A stretch of 6,018 bases of DNA from assembly GCA_016919565.1 (NCBI GenBank), contig JACXTO010000076.1:1-6018 (forward strand), written 5' to 3'. Made by a program: the position numbers and the translations under genes. The notes under the pieces were generated by a model. It was not told the origin of the DNA, ran no database searches, and saw only the letters and a list, made by a program, of their open reading frames with translations. Positions 5,997 to 6,018 of this stretch are shown here, piece after piece (the stretch's first letter is position 1; each line of letters opens with the position of its first letter). The DNA comes from Methanomassiliicoccaceae archaeon. Its GTDB lineage: Archaea > Thermoplasmatota > Thermoplasmata > Methanomassiliicoccales > UBA472.

Positions 5997-6018
5997 ACGA
6001 ATCGCAAAATCATTTAGC

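Noticed and set aside
1..6018. tRNA, rRNA, CRISPR array, insertion sequence or other mobile element
   Set aside because: I looked for cloverleaf motifs, regularly spaced direct repeats, transposase motifs and terminal inverted repeats and found none. The intergenic gaps are all under 240 bases.

Overview
The window looks like chromosomal DNA of a euryarchaeon, most likely a member of the Thermoplasmata or a Methanomassiliicoccales-like lineage. The reasons are an archaeal-type cofactor-independent phosphoglycerate mutase (apgM), an ADP-forming acyl-CoA synthetase, AT-rich TATA-like boxes placed so close to start codons that two messages look leaderless or nearly so, and a GGTGA-type ribosome binding site. 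The lineage is inferred from gene content and not proven. No RNA gene, mobile element or CRISPR array is visible.

Layout, left to right. Positions 1-108 hold no gene, only a small hairpin and a T-run on the minus strand that may end the leftward unit. Three genes point left. At 109-948 is a divergent iron-sulfur uracil-DNA-glycosylase-like protein. At 953-3652 is a large fusion of an ADP-forming acyl-CoA synthetase with a GNAT acetyltransferase. At 3886-4095 is a 69-residue two-CxxC zinc-ribbon protein. The fusion and the glycosylase-like gene are only 4 bases apart and must share a transcript; the zinc-ribbon gene has its own TATA box and is 233 bases upstream of the fusion. Two genes point right. 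At 4328-4717 is a small acidic archaeal protein of unknown function (DUF6015-like), and at 4764-5996 is apgM. The 232-base divergent region at 4096-4327 holds both TATA boxes and several palindromes.

Metabolically, the fusion interconverts acetyl-CoA (or another acyl-CoA) plus ADP and phosphate with the free acid plus CoA and ATP, and carries a domain that could acetylate proteins. ApgM interconverts 3- and 2-phosphoglycerate in glycolysis and gluconeogenesis. Both are central carbon metabolism genes, but they lie on opposite strands and nothing shows they are co-regulated.

Most of the window is ordinary archaeal core metabolism. The points worth a second look are the fusion protein, which keeps both catalytic histidines together with a Pat-like acetyltransferase domain; the glycosylase-like protein, which keeps its four cluster cysteines but has an altered active-site motif; and the palindromes surrounding the divergent promoters. 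I see no clear evidence of a wholly new multi-gene system.
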